From Nitrospira sp. (GTDB lineage: Bacteria > Nitrospirota > Thermodesulfovibrionia > UBA6902), in NCBI GenBank assembly GCA_016784355.1, contig JADHUV010000012.1, positions 1 to 64,000 of the forward strand: 64,000 bases of DNA, in the 5' to 3' direction. The notes below the pieces were generated by a model. It was given only the letters and a program-made list of their open reading frames with translations, did no database searches and was not told where the DNA came from. Position numbers and translations under genes: made by a program. The stretch's first letter is position 1; each line of letters begins with the position of its first letter. Positions 62,544 through 64,000 of the stretch are shown here, piece by piece.

Positions 62544-63694
62544 TGAAATACATTGTTACGGTTATTGCTGTTGTAATAGCAGTGGTAGTTGCTCTCGGGC
62601 TTTACAATACCAGTCCTAAGACAAAAAAGGCCCAGCCTCAGCGCTCGGTGCCGGTGGTGGAAACTGTAGAGCTGAATAGGAAAAGTGAAAGTATATCCTT
62701 TGAGGCTTTCGGAACGGTGGTACCTTCTCAGAAGATTACCCTGCAGGGTGAGGTAGAGGGCAGGATCGTAATGCTGAATCCTGAACTGCTGCCCGGCGGG
62801 ATAATCAAGCTTGGCGAGACCGTAGTGAAAATTGATCCGGCGGAATATGAGCTGGTAGTCACGGAGTACCGGGCGGCCCTTGACGAGGTTCTTGTTGAGC
62901 TGGATCTGGAACAGGGAAAACAGGTTATTGCGCAGAGGGAGCTGCAACTGATGGAGGCGGATATTAAAATACCCGAGCAGGGCAGGATTCTGGCTCTTAG
63001 AGAGCCTCAGCTCAGACTCGTGAAATCCAGGATTGAGAAGGCCAGAAGCAGGGTTGCTGCGGCAAATCTTTCATTGAGCAAGACAACGGTCACGGCCCCC
63101 TTCAATGCTATTGTCATTGAAAAATTAGTTGATATGGGACAGCTTGTAAGCCGGCAAAGCCCGCTTGCAGTGCTTGCAGGAACCGATGTTTTCTGGGTTC
63201 AGATATCTGTTCCGGTAAGTATGCTTCAGAGAGTCAGGCTGCCGGATAGTGCAGGAGAAAAGGGCTCAGAGGTTAAGGTTTATTTTGAGCCGGTAAATGG
63301 AGAAATAGTGCAGCGCAATGGGCATGTCCTTCGTGTGATGGGGGATCTGGATCCTGAAGGCAGGATGGCACGGCTTCTGGTTGTTATTGATGATCCTCTT
63401 CGTTTAAACGGCAGCGCTCCAGCCGGAAGACTTCTTCTTGGAAGTTATGTAAGGGTCGAGATAGAGGCAGGAAGTATTGCGGATATTTATACAATCCCAA
63501 GATCGGCACTTCGTGAAGGTGATTTGATATGGGTCAAAGACAGTGAAGATAAATTGCAGGTGCGTGAAGTCAAAATAATGTGGCGTATGCGGGAGAGATT
63601 ACTTGTAGAAGCAGAGCTTAAGCAGGGGGATCTTCTTATTACGAGCAGACTTCAGTCGCCGTTACCGGGGATGAAAGTGGTGGGAATTGACTGA
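62543..63694 (+). CDS. RND efflux periplasmic adaptor (membrane fusion protein)
   Basis: This 383-residue protein has an N-terminal anchor (YIVTVIAVVIAVVVALGL) and the lipoyl, hairpin and beta-barrel domains of HlyD/AcrA adaptors (GEVEGRIVMLNPELLPGG, SKTTVTAPFNAIVIEKLVDMGQLV). It links the inner-membrane pump to the TolC-like channel. Confidence 0.92.
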   Translation: MKYIVTVIAVVIAVVVALGLYNTSPKTKKAQPQRSVPVVETVELNRKSESISFEAFGTVVPSQKITLQGEVEGRIVMLNPELLPGGIIKLGETVVKIDPAEYELVVTEYRAALDEVLVELDLEQGKQVIAQRELQLMEADIKIPEQGRILALREPQLRLVKSRIEKARSRVAAANLSLSKTTVTAPFNAIVIEKLVDMGQLVSRQSPLAVLAGTDVFWVQISVPVSMLQRVRLPDSAGEKGSEVKVYFEPVNGEIVQRNGHVLRVMGDLDPEGRMARLLVVIDDPLRLNGSAPAGRLLLGSYVRVEIEAGSIADIYTIPRSALREGDLIWVKDSEDKLQVREVKIMWRMRERLLVEAELKQGDLLITSRLQSPLPGMKVVGID

Positions 63695-63696
63695 TT

Positions 63697-63920
63697 GAGG
63701 CATAGAAGCAGGCACAGAGGCATAGAGGCATAGAGGCATAGAGGCATAGAGGCATAGAGGCGCAGAGGCATAGAGGCATAGAGGCATAGAGGCATAGAGG
63801 CATAGAGGCACAAAGGCACAAAGGCACAAAGGCATAGAGGCACAAAGGCACAAAGGCACAAAGGCATAGAGGCACAAAGGCACAAAGGCACAAAGGAGCA
63901 GAGGAGCAGAGGCACAAAGG
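63697..63920. repeat. Tandem array of an 8-bp unit, AGGCA(C/T)A(A/G), about 28 copies
   Basis: Units AGGCATAG and AGGCACAA with rare AGGCGCAG or AGGAGCAG run for about 224 bp between the adaptor gene and the pump gene. As the unit is not a multiple of three, all three minus-strand frames stay open and give Leu-Cys-Leu-Tyr-Ala-Ser-Met-Pro-type repeats. These are not genes. A shorter array is at 41484-41529. Confidence 0.9.
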
Positions 63921-63960
63921 GCTGAATCCTAACCCCTGACACCTGACACCTGAATAATTA

Positions 63961-64000
63961 TGGATATAAATAAAAAAGGCATTTTAGCCTGGATGGCAAA
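63961..64000 (+). CDS. Start of an RND efflux pump, inner-membrane subunit (partial)
   Basis: Only 13 codons (MDINKKGILAWMA) before the window ends. The sequence and the position after TolC-like and adaptor genes fit an AcrB-type pump of the RND superfamily. It is too short to say more. Confidence 0.6.

Noticed and set aside
63639-63942. Three overlapping minus-strand ORFs rich in Leu-Cys-Leu-Tyr-Ala-Ser-Met-Pro repeats
   Set aside because: They are produced by an 8-bp tandem repeat read in three frames, and they overlap the end of the adaptor gene. They are not genes.
1-64000. CRISPR arrays
   Set aside because: No regularly spaced repeat of 24-40 bp with unique spacers. The only tandem arrays have 8-bp units.

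Overview
The window reads as a chromosome segment of a Gram-negative, anaerobic or facultatively anaerobic bacterium of moderate GC. Lipid A/Kdo genes (lpxB, waaA, lpxK, a heptose kinase), lipoprotein signals, TAT signals and c-type cytochromes show a diderm cell with an energised periplasm. The Nap system plus an octaheme HAO-like protein, PrsK/PrsR-type PEP-CTERM regulators, CooT, DUF3842 and DUF116 together point most towards Nitrospirota (Thermodesulfovibrionia-like) or a neighbouring Desulfobacterota-type lineage. This placement is inferred from gene content only.

Layout. 1-3281 is a heme block on the minus strand: hemE (cut by the window edge), an AhbD/NirJ-like radical SAM protein and hemW. 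3322-4273 holds a His-rich metal permease and a small partner. 4474-7175 is a pair of M16 peptidases, one with and one without the zinc motif. 7255-23874 is mostly housekeeping: an HPF-cold-shock fusion, argB, trpC, a LipM-like transferase, CooT, DUF3842, recO, a bifunctional nuclease, an aminotransferase and heptose kinase on the minus strand, then a TPR lipoprotein, ispE, tRNA-Gln, prs, rplY and pth on the plus strand. 24021-24740 is an MNT/HEPN pair whose MNT gene carries a frameshift. 24995-32084 is a nitrogen-respiration island, napAGHBD divergent from an octaheme HAO-like cytochrome, with a perfect Crp/Fnr-type palindrome between them.

33268-37116 has scpB, DUF116 with a small Cys protein that is easily missed, two c-di-GMP/type II secretion-flavoured small proteins and an MFS transporter. 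37128-48571 is one long minus-strand run of 13 genes. It begins with three ketosynthases, two dehydratases, a ketoreductase and a holo-ACP synthase, and runs into an LpxL-like acyltransferase, lpxB, waaA, lpxK, yjbQ and DUF2452. Two of the three ketosynthases have Ser where the catalytic Cys should be, so this looks like a specialised type II fatty-acid/polyketide system feeding an envelope lipid.

48832-54110 has PrsK, a PAPS-reductase-like protein, PrsR and a Crp/Fnr regulator. 54396-55045 is a VapBC-type pair behind a perfect 21-bp palindrome. 56895-60846 is a compact operon of HEAT-repeat protein, sigma factor, zinc-finger anti-sigma and CHAT protease, a candidate signalling or stress module. 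61134-64000 is a tripartite RND efflux operon (outer-membrane lipoprotein, adaptor, start of the pump), interrupted by an array of 8-bp repeats.

Several genes (hemW, trpC, the TPR gene, the MNT gene) have a good -10 hexamer only 5-10 nt before the ATG and no Shine-Dalgarno sequence, which suggests leaderless transcripts. No CRISPR array, rRNA, insertion sequence or prophage was seen.
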